Origin: Ostrinia nubilalis
Lineage: Eukaryota > Arthropoda > Insecta > Lepidoptera > Crambidae
DNA length: 64,000 nucleotides
Assembly (NCBI RefSeq): GCF_963855985.1
Contig: NC_087093.1
Span: forward strand, 14,089,001 to 14,153,000
Reading direction: 5' to 3'
The position numbers and the translations under genes are program-made. The notes under the pieces are model-generated. The model saw only the letters and a program-made list of their open reading frames with translations, was not told where the DNA came from and did not search any database. This document shows, piece after piece, positions 11,687 through 22,717 of the stretch (position 1 is the first letter of the stretch; each line of letters opens with the position of its first letter).

Positions 11687-11899
11687 TACACTCGCAAGCA
11701 AAAATATGGAATCAACCTATTTGTTTCGAGCGATCACAAAAACTAAATGACTAATAGAAGACAAATAAAAATGGTACCATTTTAAAGGTAATATTATAAA
11801 CTTTAAATTGATACCACAGATACATGCATAGTCATTCAGTTCTTAAGATCGCTCGGAACAAAACACAAGGTGGTGATTCCATATTTTTGCTCGTAAGTA
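11687..11899. mobile_element. mariner/Tc1-like MITE abutting the SINE
   Basis: TIRs read TACACTCGCAAGCAAAAATA on the left and TACTTACGAGCAAAAATATG on the right (reverse complement), both continuing into GGAATCA. TA dinucleotides flank both ends (11685-11686 and 11900-11901). No transposase frame, so the element is non-autonomous. Confidence 0.7.
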
Positions 11900-12128
11900 T
11901 ATAATATTATTGTTTATTTAATGAAACAGTATTTATTATCAAGAGACATGAATTTAAAACAGATTTAGGAACTGGACGAAATACAAAGGGTATTATAATT
12001 TTCATAATCAACACAATCTCAAATTTAATTACTAGGTATCCTGGTACACGTTAGGACAAAAACGTGTAAGGTTACCTGACACGTATTTCAATTTGTTTTT
12101 AAATAATAAAGTTTTTGTCTTTATTTTG

Positions 12129-12339
12129 AACTAGCTTTCCGCCCGCGGCTTCGCCTGCGTGGAATTTTGTCTGTCACAGAAAAACCGAATCGCGCGCGTG
12201 CCCGTTTCAAAAACCGGGATAAAAACTATCCTATGTCCTTTTCCGGGACTCAAACTATCTCTATGCCAAATTTCATCAAAATCGCTTCAGTGGTTTAGGC
12301 GTGAAAGCGTGACAGACGCATTATTTTATAATAATATAG
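12129..12339 (-). repeat. Metulj-like interspersed repeat, copy 1
   Basis: In reverse complement it carries the same blocks as the copies at 41988, 42666 and 47179: the CTTTCACGCCTAAACCACTG block, the ATAGAGATAGTTTGAGTCCC block, the GGACATAGGATAGTTTTTAT block, CTGTGACAGACAAAATTCCA and the end GCGGGCGGAAAGCTAGTT. Four well-separated copies in one window show it is mobile. Assignment to the Metulj-type SINE group is from memory. The long open frames across it are non-coding. Confidence 0.75.
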
Positions 12340-12565
12340 AAGTACTAAATTTAAGATTTAAGACTTAAGATTTAAGATTACCTAAATAGGTACGCCGTGT
12401 ACATGTTAGAATTTGGTCTAATGAGGCCATGACACAAAAAATAAATACGTTTTCTTTCTTTTTTTCCTTTACAAACTTCGTGATCGGAGCTCACACAAGA
12501 TCTTGGGCAGTTTAGATGACTTATTCGAATTAGATAAAACATATTATACACGGGTCACTTTAAAG

Positions 12566-12656
12566 AGACTACTGACAACGCCATTCTTGTGGCGGAGTTT
12601 TGGGCTGACGCTGTGTACGTGTAGGTTTGTTGTCGACACGACAAGAAGAAGAAGAG
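12566..12656 (+). mobile_element. LINE 3' end, sibling of the 811-1045 fragment
   Basis: It shares ACTGACAACGCCATTCT, then GGAGTTTTGGGCTGACGCTG and GTTTGTTGTCGACACGACAA with the fragment at 961-1040, followed by an AAGAAGAAG tail. Here the codon after GAGTTT is TGG (Trp), so the last residues FWADAV are intact. Only about 90 bp remain. Confidence 0.65.
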
Positions 12657-13731
12657 GAAATAATTTACTCTTTTAAGTGTCTTATGAATAGGTACTCATT
12701 AATTAAAAATCTTCGTGTCTATGAAACAATAAAAACATAAATATGTCTTTTCAAAATGTTTTCTCTTGTTTCATCTTGATGATACTTGACAGGTAATTAA
12801 CTCTTTTACAAACAGTTGCAGAACAATCTTTCTCGTACGATCCGATACAACATGAAGCATGAGAAAACTTGATTAGAACGCTCCAACCGAAATTATGTTT
12901 GATGTATTAACAATTTGTAATCTTGCAAAATTTGTTTCGTGTGGAATGAGATTATATCATGTTCGTGGTTTTGTTAATTGTGAAAACGTGTTCAATAACT
13001 TGTTTCTCTCGTTAAATCTAATTTAAGCTCGCATACAAAACAATAGACGTTTGAACATTAGAGTCTATTGATTTTCTTTTGTTTCAGAATTATAAGAATC
13101 TGTCAAAATCAGATGCCGTTTTTGTTCCATTTTCAAAATAAATTAAAGGCACAGTTTTCATTTGTTTTTTATTTTGATTGTTTATTTTTTATAACACGGC
13201 TAGTGTTCGAAGAAAGAATTTGTCGTTATAAAAATGCATTTCAGACAGCAAACAGATTACGGCCAGTATAATTTTATTCAAAGATGCTCGTATTATTTTT
13301 ATTCATTTCCGTACTGAATGTAAATTACATTTAGATAACACGATCATTACGGCCAGTAACACACAGTAATATTCTGATTGTTGTTAGGATCCATCAGCTT
13401 GATTTGTCAGAATTTCGGACGTGTTAAACCTGCCTAAAATGTACACAGCATTTCGCACTGCAACTGTGTGGCCAGGATCAACATCGGCGACCGCCAATCA
13501 AATCCGACCAACGAAGTTTGGGTGTCGCGGGGGAAAGCTAAACTACTTCGGACGTAATTAATCAGTAAGTTACTGAAGTCGAAGTTGTGCTGAGTTTTAT
13601 GCGCATTATTTATAAGGGAATGCTCCTTGGTGTATCCTTATAGTGGAATTTAGCTTGACCCTAGAGAAAATTTGGTGTTAGGTATATTGTAGTCTGAGTA
13701 TTCCGAACCGTGCTAAATTCAGGTTTTCTTA
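12657..13731. other. non-coding, no supported feature
   Basis: A 67-codon frame near 13068-13271 has low-complexity aromatic composition and no domain. Nothing else supported. Confidence 0.4.
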
Positions 13732-13855
13732 GACTGAGTTGCACCACATAACTTTGGGTTTGGCCATAACTTTAACGATAACCGGTGTTTTTTGTATAGA
13801 GTTTGACAGATTTTTGACGTTTGTCAAAGTTAAAGTAAAATGGTGCAACTCAGCC
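13732..13855. mobile_element. TTA-flanked MITE (GGCTGAGTTGCACCA family), copy 1
   Basis: The left end is GACTGAGTTGCACCA and the right end reads TGGTGCAACTCAGCC. Direct TTA duplications lie at 13729-13731 and 13856-13858. The interior contains ATAACCGGTG, TTTGACAGATTTTTGACGTT and TGTCAAAGTTAAAGTAA, shared with copies at 31632, 33452 and 63101. Confidence 0.85.
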
Positions 13856-15086
13856 TTAGCTTCGATCGATTCGATTCGATCCTCACAGTTCGCCTCCGTT
13901 AATGGTGAGTTTCTGATGATCTAATCATAAGTGTACCTATATTCATAATACAAATATTTTCCCTTGTTGTTCAATGCCTATTCCACTGTCTCAGGTGCAT
14001 GATTACGCAGTCACACAGCGTTAAGTGCGCAGGTTAATCAGCCTAGCGCCATTCGTGAGCATGCGTGCAAGCAGACACAATTGTTTGCGCAAGCGTTAAA
14101 CTAGTTTATACGATCGTGAGAGTAAAATAATTCAAAGTTATCGCCTGATGACGCAAATAAGTACCTACCCAAATTCATTCAATTCAATTAATTAGGTCCC
14201 TTTTAGTATCTACGGACCATTTTTTCTTTGTCAGCAAATGGATAATTTGGGCCTACAATCCTAACTCTGCAAACGTTTATTCACCTGTTATGAAATCCAT
14301 TTGAAGAGTGAGAGTGGTCTACTTTTCTACTCTGAATAATCAGCAAGTCCTAATAACTGTAATGTTGCTCTATATTAGATTCGAACTGGCAACCACTATT
14401 AAAACTCACTAAAAACTCATAAAACTCATTTATTACTGTAAATAGGCTTTAAAAAAGCACTTTTACACGTCCCACTGCTTCAGGACAATAAATTGGCCAG
14501 TGCTGAGAAGAAGCAGCGCAAGAAACTCGGACACTATTGTCTGCTTCTTTTTCAAAGGTTTACAGGTTTTAAAAATACATAGAGTTAGTTATAAATATTT
14601 ATGCGAGCTAGGCAATTTACGCATCCCAAACATTTTTATCGTTTAAATAATTATCGACTTTATAGTAGCCCTTTTTCATTAAGGTACTTTTAATAATGTG
14701 CTTTGAATTTATGAATGGGTAGAGATAAGATAGAGACCATTAGTACTCGTACATCACCAATGCCTCACCAATGTAGCTATAGAACCTCGTAGCTGAATAG
14801 TATTAGTAGCTCTGTAGGTATCAAAGCAGTTTAATCTACTAAATTTCACGTAGTTAATCCGCTTAGCACAATCGTGGTCCAATTCGGACACTTGACGAGA
14901 GCAATTAGTTGGAAGGGATAACTTATAAGTGTCTCCAAAAGATGCTTCTAAAAGATACCGATTATTCCAAGAATCTTTCCTAAGGATTTCGGGTTCGCAA
15001 CTAGAACCAAATTATAAACAACAACTGATCTATAATCCAATACCCGTTTCAGCCCCAGTTATCACGGACGTGAATCAGGCACAACA
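13856..15086. other. non-coding; possible LINE-tail remnant near 14450-14540
   Basis: A block around 14490-14540 (GCCAGTGCTGAGAAGAAGCA, then GCGCAAGAAACTCGGACAC) looks like a sequence often present in lepidopteran repeats, but I cannot delimit it. No gene supported. Confidence 0.3.
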
Positions 15087-15230
15087 AACCGTCAATTTGT
15101 CGGCACACTCGCACGCTCGTGCGACTTAGGTCTCTGTCGGGCGACCGACGACGTCCAATTTGTCTGCGGTTGCGGCAGCAGGCCGCGTGCGACTGCCTAA
15201 TTGTGCTTACTGGATTAACTCGCGTAGGCA
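15087..15230 (+). repeat. GC-rich repeat related to 16340-16470
   Basis: Shares CAATTTGTCTGCGGTT followed by GGCAG, and TTTGTCGGCACACTCGC-like blocks, with the reverse complement of 16340-16470. Two diverged copies in opposite orientation about 1.1 kb apart suggest an old mobile element. Ends are not defined. Confidence 0.35.
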
Positions 15231-16070
15231 CGTTAAAGCCTATAGGGCTAGCTATAGGTCGAAGAAATTAGCAATCTTGTAAGTCAGGCCGAATGGATAG
15301 CTTTGACACTGTAACCCATAAGCACAATGTGTAACTGTTTGATTGTAAAGTAAAATAATAATGTAGGCATCCTGCGTGGCATTCAGTTGTTATTATTTTT
15401 GTTATATTCAAGATTCACTTGGATTTCAATTACAATTTAAGCGAAAGTAGGTATGCCTACAACCAACAAAGCAACCACTAAGTAAATGGTTGACTATTTC
15501 ACTCAATCTGTGGTAGTTACCCAATCTGAATCCATAGAGTCACTTAGTCCCTGTTTTTCCCTGTAAGATTTATGTAGCTTCACAAAAAGTTTGTAGAAAA
15601 TGAGACTAGGTCAGTGTGACCACAGGGTTGACATTCAACCCACATCGTCGTCGAACCGTATTTCTATTTCGACGGAACTAGCGTGATTTATCTACTGTAA
15701 ACAAAAACACCCACGTGCCATGGTTCAATAAACGCTATGCTTCATTATGTCGATAAACAATTAAATATAATGATGCTTTACTTTGTCTACCCTCACACCA
15801 CGCGTATAAACACACACTAATTGTGCTAAGAAGATTAATTGCAGACTTAACAAGGTCAAGGTGGCTTGAGTATCAAATGCCTCAATTAATATGTATGTCA
15901 GCGAGGTGTTGGTTCCAAGAGAAACCACCTCAATTTTCGAGCTCATTGATGCATACACGCTCTATTTAGTTAACGAACACCTCCGTTCGAGGATTTGCTT
16001 CGTCCCACATTCCCCTTTAGTTCGGAACTACGCGTTGGATAGTAAGAGATCTAACGTTACACATACTTAC

Positions 16071-16094
16071 TTGCACTGAAACGGTTCAGTGCAA
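16071..16094. repeat. perfect 10-bp hairpin with ACGG loop
   Basis: TTGCACTGAA, then loop ACGG, then TTCAGTGCAA. It lies 24 bases before a second, larger perfect hairpin with the same loop. Confidence 0.85.
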
Positions 16095-16118
16095 ACTAAG
16101 ATATCCTTTCACCAACTC

Positions 16119-16158
16119 AAAGATATTATTATGGATACGGATCCATAATAATATCTTT
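16119..16158. repeat. perfect 18-bp hairpin with ACGG loop
   Basis: AAAGATATTATTATGGAT (16119-16136), then loop ACGG (16137-16140), then its exact reverse complement (16141-16158). No TIR or target duplication was identified around it. Confidence 0.85.
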
Positions 16159-16339
16159 AATAAAGTGACATACAGTTGAATGAGAAATGAGATTTTTTTT
16201 AAAGAATTGTTTACCTACTGTCTACAAAAAGATATCTTTTGCACTTCGTACCTCAATTAGGTACTTCTTAATTACCTCTCATGGCTAAATCGAGCAGTAA
16301 ATTCATTCACCTTTATTGAAAGGATAATTAGTACTGGGC

Positions 16340-16470
16340 TATTCTGACCCGGTCAGCGGAGTGGTCACCTGCCAAAACCGCAGACAAATTAAGCGTCAGC
16401 CTGCGCCGTGTCGGGCGAATGTGCTAACAAACGGTGAAGCGAGAGCTTGCAGTTTGACGTTTAGTTTATG
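16340..16470 (-). repeat. GC-rich repeat, inverted relative of 15087-15230
   Basis: The reverse complement reads AATTTGTCTGCGGTTTTGGC and GTTTGTTAGCACATTCGC, similar to the block at 15087-15230. Boundaries are uncertain. Confidence 0.35.
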
Positions 16471-17369
16471 TAGCGCTGAGCTCCGTTTTAGCAAAATGAT
16501 GAAGGTTAAAGTTTAGACGCAGTTGTTAGGACTATGCTGCACGCAATTTATTATTCAGCACCTACTGTTCTGTACCTAATTTAAAGGATTCAAAAGAATA
16601 GGCATTAAACATCGGATCAGAGAAACGCTAGTTTGAACTCTGCAGCCGCTGGACTGTTGTGGAGAACTGTGGTGTGTTTATTTAGTAACCTATAATCCAC
16701 TACTATTTGTTGACAATCATAACACTGCACAACAAAATTGCAACTTTTGGCTGATGATTAACTTTCATTACATGATGTTTACTAATTTGACGTTGCTGAT
16801 TCTGAATCTGCCGTCCATTTTTTCGTAGCAGCTCTTGTTTACGTGTTATAGCTTTCACTCAAAAATTGCTAAATTTCAGTCTTAATTCGCCGACAGTTCA
16901 AAAAATACTATGTTTTCTTTGTATAATTTAATATGGTAGCATTAAGAAGTGTTTGTGTGAATTATCTAAATCAATTTTGTTTCATTTGCGGAGAGGATAT
17001 GTTTAAATAATCCGTTTAAATGTGACAAAGTTCGTAAAATTGGCTTAAAAAAATTAGTTTGGGGACCCAGTGGAAATGAAAGATAAGCCTTGAATTCCGC
17101 AAAAGGCGTGGAAAAGATGCGTTGAGTTTTTACGTTTATAAACAAATAAAAATATGTGTAGATTTAGGTACGAAACCGCTATGATCTGAAAGGAACCCTT
17201 GAACCATCGCGACGACTGTTATTTTTATTTTTGAACAAAAATGGTATTAACCAAAAAATATTGAACTAAATAGTAATTCCTTGCATACGTTTGGCATGTA
17301 GACGTCTTTACAACCCTAAGAAGTCACCTGAACCTCATGTTGATACTTCACATGAGGATTTTGAGGCGA
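16471..17369. other. non-coding, no supported feature
   Basis: AT-rich; no frame or repeat family supported. Confidence 0.4.
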
Positions 17370-17830
17370 AAACTGTCAGTGTGGTAGAGACTTTGAATGT
17401 GACCCGAAATTTTCAAAACCATGTAGCCAAGATGGTTTAAACGATCGTTTTAGAGATTTAGGATCTTCAAGTCTTCCGAAAAGACATGGAATGAGTTATT
17501 TTGGCATTTTAATTTTTTTTTGGAAAATCCGAAAAAATCTTACTATTCTTACACATCGAACAACGTATGAGTCACTTACAAACATGTTTTTTTGGTTGGA
17601 TGTAATATAAATATCGAATTACACTCTCTTCGCAATCACCTGAACAATTTTATCACAACTCTTAAGGATCTAAGTGAAGAACATGACGAGCAAATCCACC
17701 AGGGCCTTCGTACGATAGAGGGACGCTATCAGGGCCACTGGAATGCACACATGATGGCTGACTGCTGTTGAATCATTCAGAAGAGCTGTCTGCCTTCAGC
17801 ATCAGCAAGGAAGTCAAATAAAAGAAAGTT
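17370..17830 (+). pseudogene. decayed pieces of a multi-copy arthropod ORF (RYQGHW...MMADCC motif)
   Basis: Two coding-like blocks occur. At 17389-17520 the frame reads FECDPKFSKPCSQDGLNDRF and RDLGSSSLPKRHG. At about 17620-17830 it reads LNNFITTLKDLSEEHDEQIH, QGLRTIEGRYQGHWNAHMM and ADCC, then a stop, then SCLPSASARKSNKRK. From memory, a repetitive arthropod protein family has LNDLVRDL near its N-terminus and SEEHGERFHQ followed by RYQGRW and MMADYCW near its C-terminus. If so, this copy lost the middle of the protein and has a TGA where the motif Trp (ADYCW) is expected. The function of that family is not known to me; high copy number suggests a transposon ORF. It is clearly non-functional here. 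Confidence 0.45.
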
Positions 17831-18130
17831 TTTTCAACTTAACAACTTCATAAAATAGGATCATCTCTAAAAAAAGAGTGTTTTTTTACAAAAAGACCCA
17901 AGTGTCATATTTTTTTAACCAGAGCTGATACAGATATTTCAATCACAGATTTGAAATCGTCATTAAAAATTGGACTAATATCATGTAACATAACCCAATC
18001 ATCAGAAATGCTGTTGTGCAGTGTAATTATTATTGTAATCATAAATAAACAAAAACAATAAATAACGGAACCTTATATTTTTTTGTGCTACTCTACAATG
18101 TTTTTAGAATTATTAAATTTCTAACCGGTA
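17831..18130. other. non-coding, nothing recognised
   Basis: AT-rich sequence between the pseudogene and the direct-repeat pair; no supported feature. Confidence 0.4.
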
Positions 18131-18225
18131 GAGCGTTATTTAGTTGGCATTAGTTTAGTAAGCGCTAATGAAGCTACTTCGGTGTCTAGTTGTGACCCAG
18201 TTGTAGCAAAATAAGTGCAAAGTGT
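18131..18225 (+). repeat. direct repeat, left copy (GGCATTAGTTTAGTAAGC...)
   Basis: Contains ATTAGTTTAGTAAGCGCTAA, TGAAGCTAC, GACCCAGTTGTAGCAAAATA and GCAAAGTG, matched in the same order and orientation at 18600-18700. The second copy has small indels. Confidence 0.6.
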
Positions 18226-18599
18226 CTGTGTGTTTTTTGTTTGAAAACGAATCTATTCTTAGTTAAAATAAAGTATTTTGATAAATGTTAATTAATCATT
18301 AGATTGGGTTGATATAAATGGCAGTTTTAGTCGATTATCTATTTTGAGAGTCGATATAATGTGAGCAAATAATGGGTATAAAAAATATGTCGACCGAACT
18401 AACACCACCATACTGTAAGTAGTTTATGAAAGAGACAGAATAAAAGACTCAAATCAAAATTATAATTTTTTCCTTCTTTTATCTGGCTACAGCAGGGATA
18501 AAGCAGTCTGATAGCCTTGTTTTTAAGAATTTTGCCCGAACTTTTAACTATTTTACAGTTATTAAATTTATTATACGAGTAAGTAGAGTAGGTACCACT

Positions 18600-18700
18600 T
18601 AGTACTGTTGCGGGTATTAGTTTAGTAAGCTAATGAAGCTACCGCGGAATCCAGTTTTGACCCAGTTGTAGTAAGTTAGTGGCCGCGCAAAGTGCTGTAA
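18600..18700 (+). repeat. direct repeat, right copy
   Basis: Reads GGGTATTAGTTTAGTAAGCT, AATGAAGCTACCGCGGAATC, TGACCCAGTTGTAGTAAG and CGCGCAAAGTGC. With the left copy it brackets about 375 bp. This could be two insertions of one family or terminal repeats of a short element; no tRNA primer site was recognised. Confidence 0.55.
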
Positions 18701-18957
18701 CGTTTTTGCAGGAAAGTAAGAACCAGTTTAATTATGTAAAAGGATAAGTATTGGCTGTCTGGATTACGGAAGCCTTTGCTGGATCGTATATTGATAGTTT
18801 TGTGATATCTTTTTCATTCGGTAATAAGAAATAGAGAAAGACTGACTACTCTAAAATTTTGCAAGTTACGGTGATAGTAGGTAGGTCGAAAAAATTATAT
18901 CTACCGAGGAAAGTAAATTGGTAAATGGAGTACGGTAACCGGACCGGTCGTTTTTGA

Positions 18958-19012
18958 AATCCTTGGGGCCTTTGTCCAGCAGTGGACGTCATTTGGCTGA
19001 AACGAAACGGAG
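18958..19012 (+). mobile_element. short RTE LINE 3' remnant
   Basis: Reads GGCCTTTGTCCAGCAGTGGA, CGTCATTTGGCTGAAACGAA, the terminus of the GAACGA-tailed RTE subfamily. A few bases upstream (AAATCCTTGGGG) also match the subfamily but with an internal deletion. Confidence 0.65.
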
Positions 19013-19245
19013 TGTTCGAATCGAGACACCCTCAATTCGATGGACATCCGACCACTAAAAAAAAGCGGAAAATCATAGCACTTCTTGTGACAGACTTTAC
19101 GTTCCGTAGAATATTGGAACTGGCTGATTATGATGAGATTAGATCATGAGATTAGATTAAATGATACTAAAAATAGTTATCTGTTAGCAAAAGTGATTTT
19201 AACATCTCTACATTAATACATAATTTTCAACTGTAGGTAGGTATA

Positions 19246-19509
19246 CAGGGTGTGAGGTAAATGGGTATATGAGCCGACACTAGCCCATGTTAACATGGTC
19301 ATATAAATGGTATGGTGAAGTCAGAAAATTTATATCTTCATTTTAATCATTTTATTTTTCATACAAATCGGATATTATAAAATTTATTTTGTATGAAAAT
19401 TAAAAAAATTAAAATGATGATATCAAATTTCTGATTTCACCATACCATTTATATGTCTATGTTAACATGGGCTAGTGTCGGCTCATATACCCATTTACCT
19501 AACACCCTG
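19246..19509. mobile_element. 264-bp foldback element with TIRs of about 100 bp
   Basis: The left arm CAGGGTGTGAGGTAAATGGG, TATATGAGCCGACACTAGCC, CATGTTAACATGG... is matched almost base for base by the reverse complement of the right arm ending CATTTACCTAACACCCTG. The two arms meet near an AT-rich centre, so the single strand would form one long hairpin. CAGGGTG termini occur in several DNA transposon groups; the superfamily is not resolved. Confidence 0.8.
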
Positions 19510-20246
19510 CATACATTTTTATTCATACTTTGCCTTACATTTCGATTCGCAACCACTTTGTTTTTTATTTGACACAAACTCAAAGAACCGATATTTTCAC
19601 ATTTGTAGGTAAGCCCCATATTTCCGTTTCGAAATGAAAGCTTAGAAAGCTTAGCTTGCAAATAACCGGAAGTCACGATTGTATCTTAATTTTATGTTTG
19701 AGAACATTATCTTCGCCTGGATCTAAATAACAATTGTAAATAACAGAACTTAGCTTCAGAAAATATGGGTTTGCATAATTTATCAAACCGCCAACGGAGT
19801 CGGGATAGGTAAGTATGGACAACATAATACATTTGAGCATAGAAAGGATTAACTTGAAATTTTCTTCTTTCATGATATTTTTTATTAAGTTTATCCATAA
19901 AACACTGGCCATAATTAGAATAAGGTGGGTGGTTTGTGTTCCAAAGAACTTATTCAGTAAATGAGTTCAAAGTTTTGAATCTATTTGTATCCATCGCTTA
20001 CAGCAGTATTTTTATCCATCGCTTATCGCAGTATCTACAGGAACATGATAAACAACTCCCAAAGGAGCATCACGGCATATTTATCTGCCAATCAATACAA
20101 TATTAAGACCGCTAAAAGTATTCGCAGTAATAACGGTGAAAAAAATTTGAGGATGGAGCTTTTTTCTCAGAGTTTATCATATTCTTTTAAATCTGTTACG
20201 TATTATGAACTGGGATAGGAAAAATCCACTGCCGTTGCTCATACTA
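19510..20246. other. non-coding, no supported feature
   Basis: Several overlapping open frames of 60-80 codons lie on both strands; none shows a domain or splice context. Confidence 0.35.
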
Positions 20247-21182
20247 TAAGGGAGAGTCCGCTAATTTGGACCAGTTTTTTTCAATCCCATTTTACACATA
20301 GTTTTCTTATGTTTTTGCTAATGTCCATGGTATATAATAAAAGATACATTATTCAACTTACTATTTCATAAGTATTAATTAACATGATTGTTGTTTATTT
20401 AGCACAAATCAACAAAGTACGAGTTCAGAGCTTCGGTCCAATTTAGCCAACCGGTTCGATAATTTGTACCACAGGGTTACTAAATTGGATTTCAATAAAT
20501 TTCAAGCCTATAAAAAAAACTATGGCAAAATATTATACGATACATTCTTAACAAATTAGGAAACGAAGAGGAACAGTAGTTAATAATATAGACAATCGAT
20601 ATTGTTTTACACGTATCACGATTTTGAGTACAAGTTTTGTAATTCCAATTATCGTAACGCACACTTGTACCTAATCTACTTTGCCAGTCTTTTGCTTTCA
20701 TTTATTGTTAGTCAAGCATAACTACGCTATTATAACTTCAAAATATGATTTACTAAAAAAATTTCAAAATCCTTTGGTAAAGTTCCATACAACTTGATGT
20801 GGTACAATTTAGCCGACTAGGTGATAGTGCTTTTAAAAAATCGGTAAAAAATATAGCTTATAAATACCGAAAAATGTTTCAAATAATTGTAATCCACACT
20901 AATTTACGCTTCTAAATAATATATTAGAAACACCCTGTGATTAAATTTAACAAAATTACAATCTAAACATGTATTGTCAAAAGTTACTTGAAAACAATGA
21001 AAAAATACTTTTCAAAATAAAACAAACGTGTTTGTTGTCACGGCAAAAACCACATGGCCGATATTAATTGATTTTAGTTGTGTATCGCTGAGTGTTGCAA
21101 TTACAGACATTCAATAAATACTTTACGAAATATGAGGGTGGTACAATTTACCCGGCGGTACAATATACCGAACTCTCCCCTA
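20247..21182. mobile_element. TA-flanked non-autonomous DNA transposon, about 0.93 kb
   Basis: The left end AAGGGAGAGTCCGCTAATTT (then GGACC) is matched by the inverted right end AGGGGAGAGTTCGGTATATT (then GTACC). TA occurs at both outer edges. Variants of the end motif, GGTACAATTTAGC and GTACAATTTACC, recur inside the right half at about 20810 and 21140, like transposase-binding repeats. No transposase frame. A Tc1/mariner relationship is inferred only from the TA flanks. Confidence 0.6.
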
Positions 21183-22717
21183 TCACATTGCTTTATTTGC
21201 AGATGCCATAACACTTTTTAGTACTCTTGGTCTTCACATCTTACGAGCTTTATAATAACTGAAGTTTTACTGCACATTTGGCGAAACTGCGCAAGCCTGC
21301 CAACGATAGTAGAAGATATTTAATATCGTCTCGTAATGGGTAAATTTCACCCGCACTCAATAAATAAACAAATAAAAACTCCGATTAATCCGTAGCCAGT
21401 AAAAATAGCCGAAATTTAAACGTTGCTGAAAATAGCCGAAATTAAATTGGACGTTGTTGCTGGCGGTACCCGTTCAACGTGTTTACGTATTCTTTTGCGA
21501 TCCGCTAAATTATTTAAACTCAAAGCAGCGATAAAAGTATACGAGCCAAAGAATAACAGGGATCCAAATTTTTGCCATAACTTTGCATGGTTTACAGGTT
21601 GCACTGACAATATTGGGCAATGCTGAGTGCAAAGCTTAACCCACATTGGGTACAGTTGACAACACTCAGACTCGACATTTTTTATGGAAAATAGCATCTA
21701 TTACAATTACGAAAGATGCCACAGCTATCAGCTTGATGTACCGTCGTCTCTACAATCGCTTAAAAATAAACAAATAAGCAAATCAAGCATTATACTGTGG
21801 CCTTTGGTTAGTGAAAATCTGTAGTAGGTGCTATTTTGTAACCAAAAAGTGTATCAAAGGAATGTATAATATAAATTCGTTTTGGCTTTTTAATCCTAAA
21901 TTTGTCTGTCCCAAGATGTCTCGCACTTACAAACTATAGCATGACCTAATTTGTTATTGGAAAAAAATGCCTACGTATTCCAGAGCACACAAAGGATTGC
22001 GAGTAAGACACAATATAAAATCAAATCGCTTGGCGATCGTTGTGACTTCTAAATTCCATTTTACTTCGTTTTCTACAGTAAAATCCGAATTGAATACACA
22101 TTTTGCACACGTCTGTACTTATTTACCTTATTTACTTGGAATACGTACTATTTTGGAACAAAAATATACTTATATTCAATTGTGTTGTTGACTGTACAAT
22201 ATTGCTCCGTTTTGTTCCCGCGGGTAGCAACGTTTTCATTAATAATTCCATGTGAGACGACGTCTTACCTTATGGGGTGTTTTTCACCACAATATGGAGA
22301 CACGGTTATGGGAATTTATTGAAATGCTATTATGACTGACATTAGAAGGGGAAGATAATGTTTTGGTTTATTGAGAGAAGAAAAACAACGACAAAAAGGG
22401 TTTACCCGCCTAAGGCGTTAATTATTTCTGTGAAAAGTTGTTAAAAGGGAAAAGGAAGAAAATGAGTTTTAACCAACCTTCGAATAATATTAGGCGACAA
22501 AAAACCAGGAGGTTATTCTAATACTCTTCTGCTGTGGGTTCTGATGTCTTAAACCTGATGTCAAGCTTTATAAGGCTTTTGTCATGGTTCAATTGACACG
22601 ATGGCTTGACGTGCTCCCTAAAGTACGATTCTTAACAAACAGCCTGACTATAAGTTACTATGTCCAAAGCAAGCTGGGAACATCGTGGTTTTTCAATTTC
22701 TATGTACCACCAGATAA
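21183..22717. other. non-coding, no supported feature
   Basis: Opposed open frames near 21416-21697 show no recognisable domain. No repeat family identified. Confidence 0.35.

Noticed and set aside
14929..15129. 66-codon frame MSPKDASKRYRLFQ...
   Set aside because: It begins with GTG right after a stop, has no splice context or domain and its 3' half lies in a repeat.
18131..18700. Short LTR retrotransposon
   Set aside because: No TG...CA ends, primer-binding site or polypurine tract could be recognised between the direct repeats.
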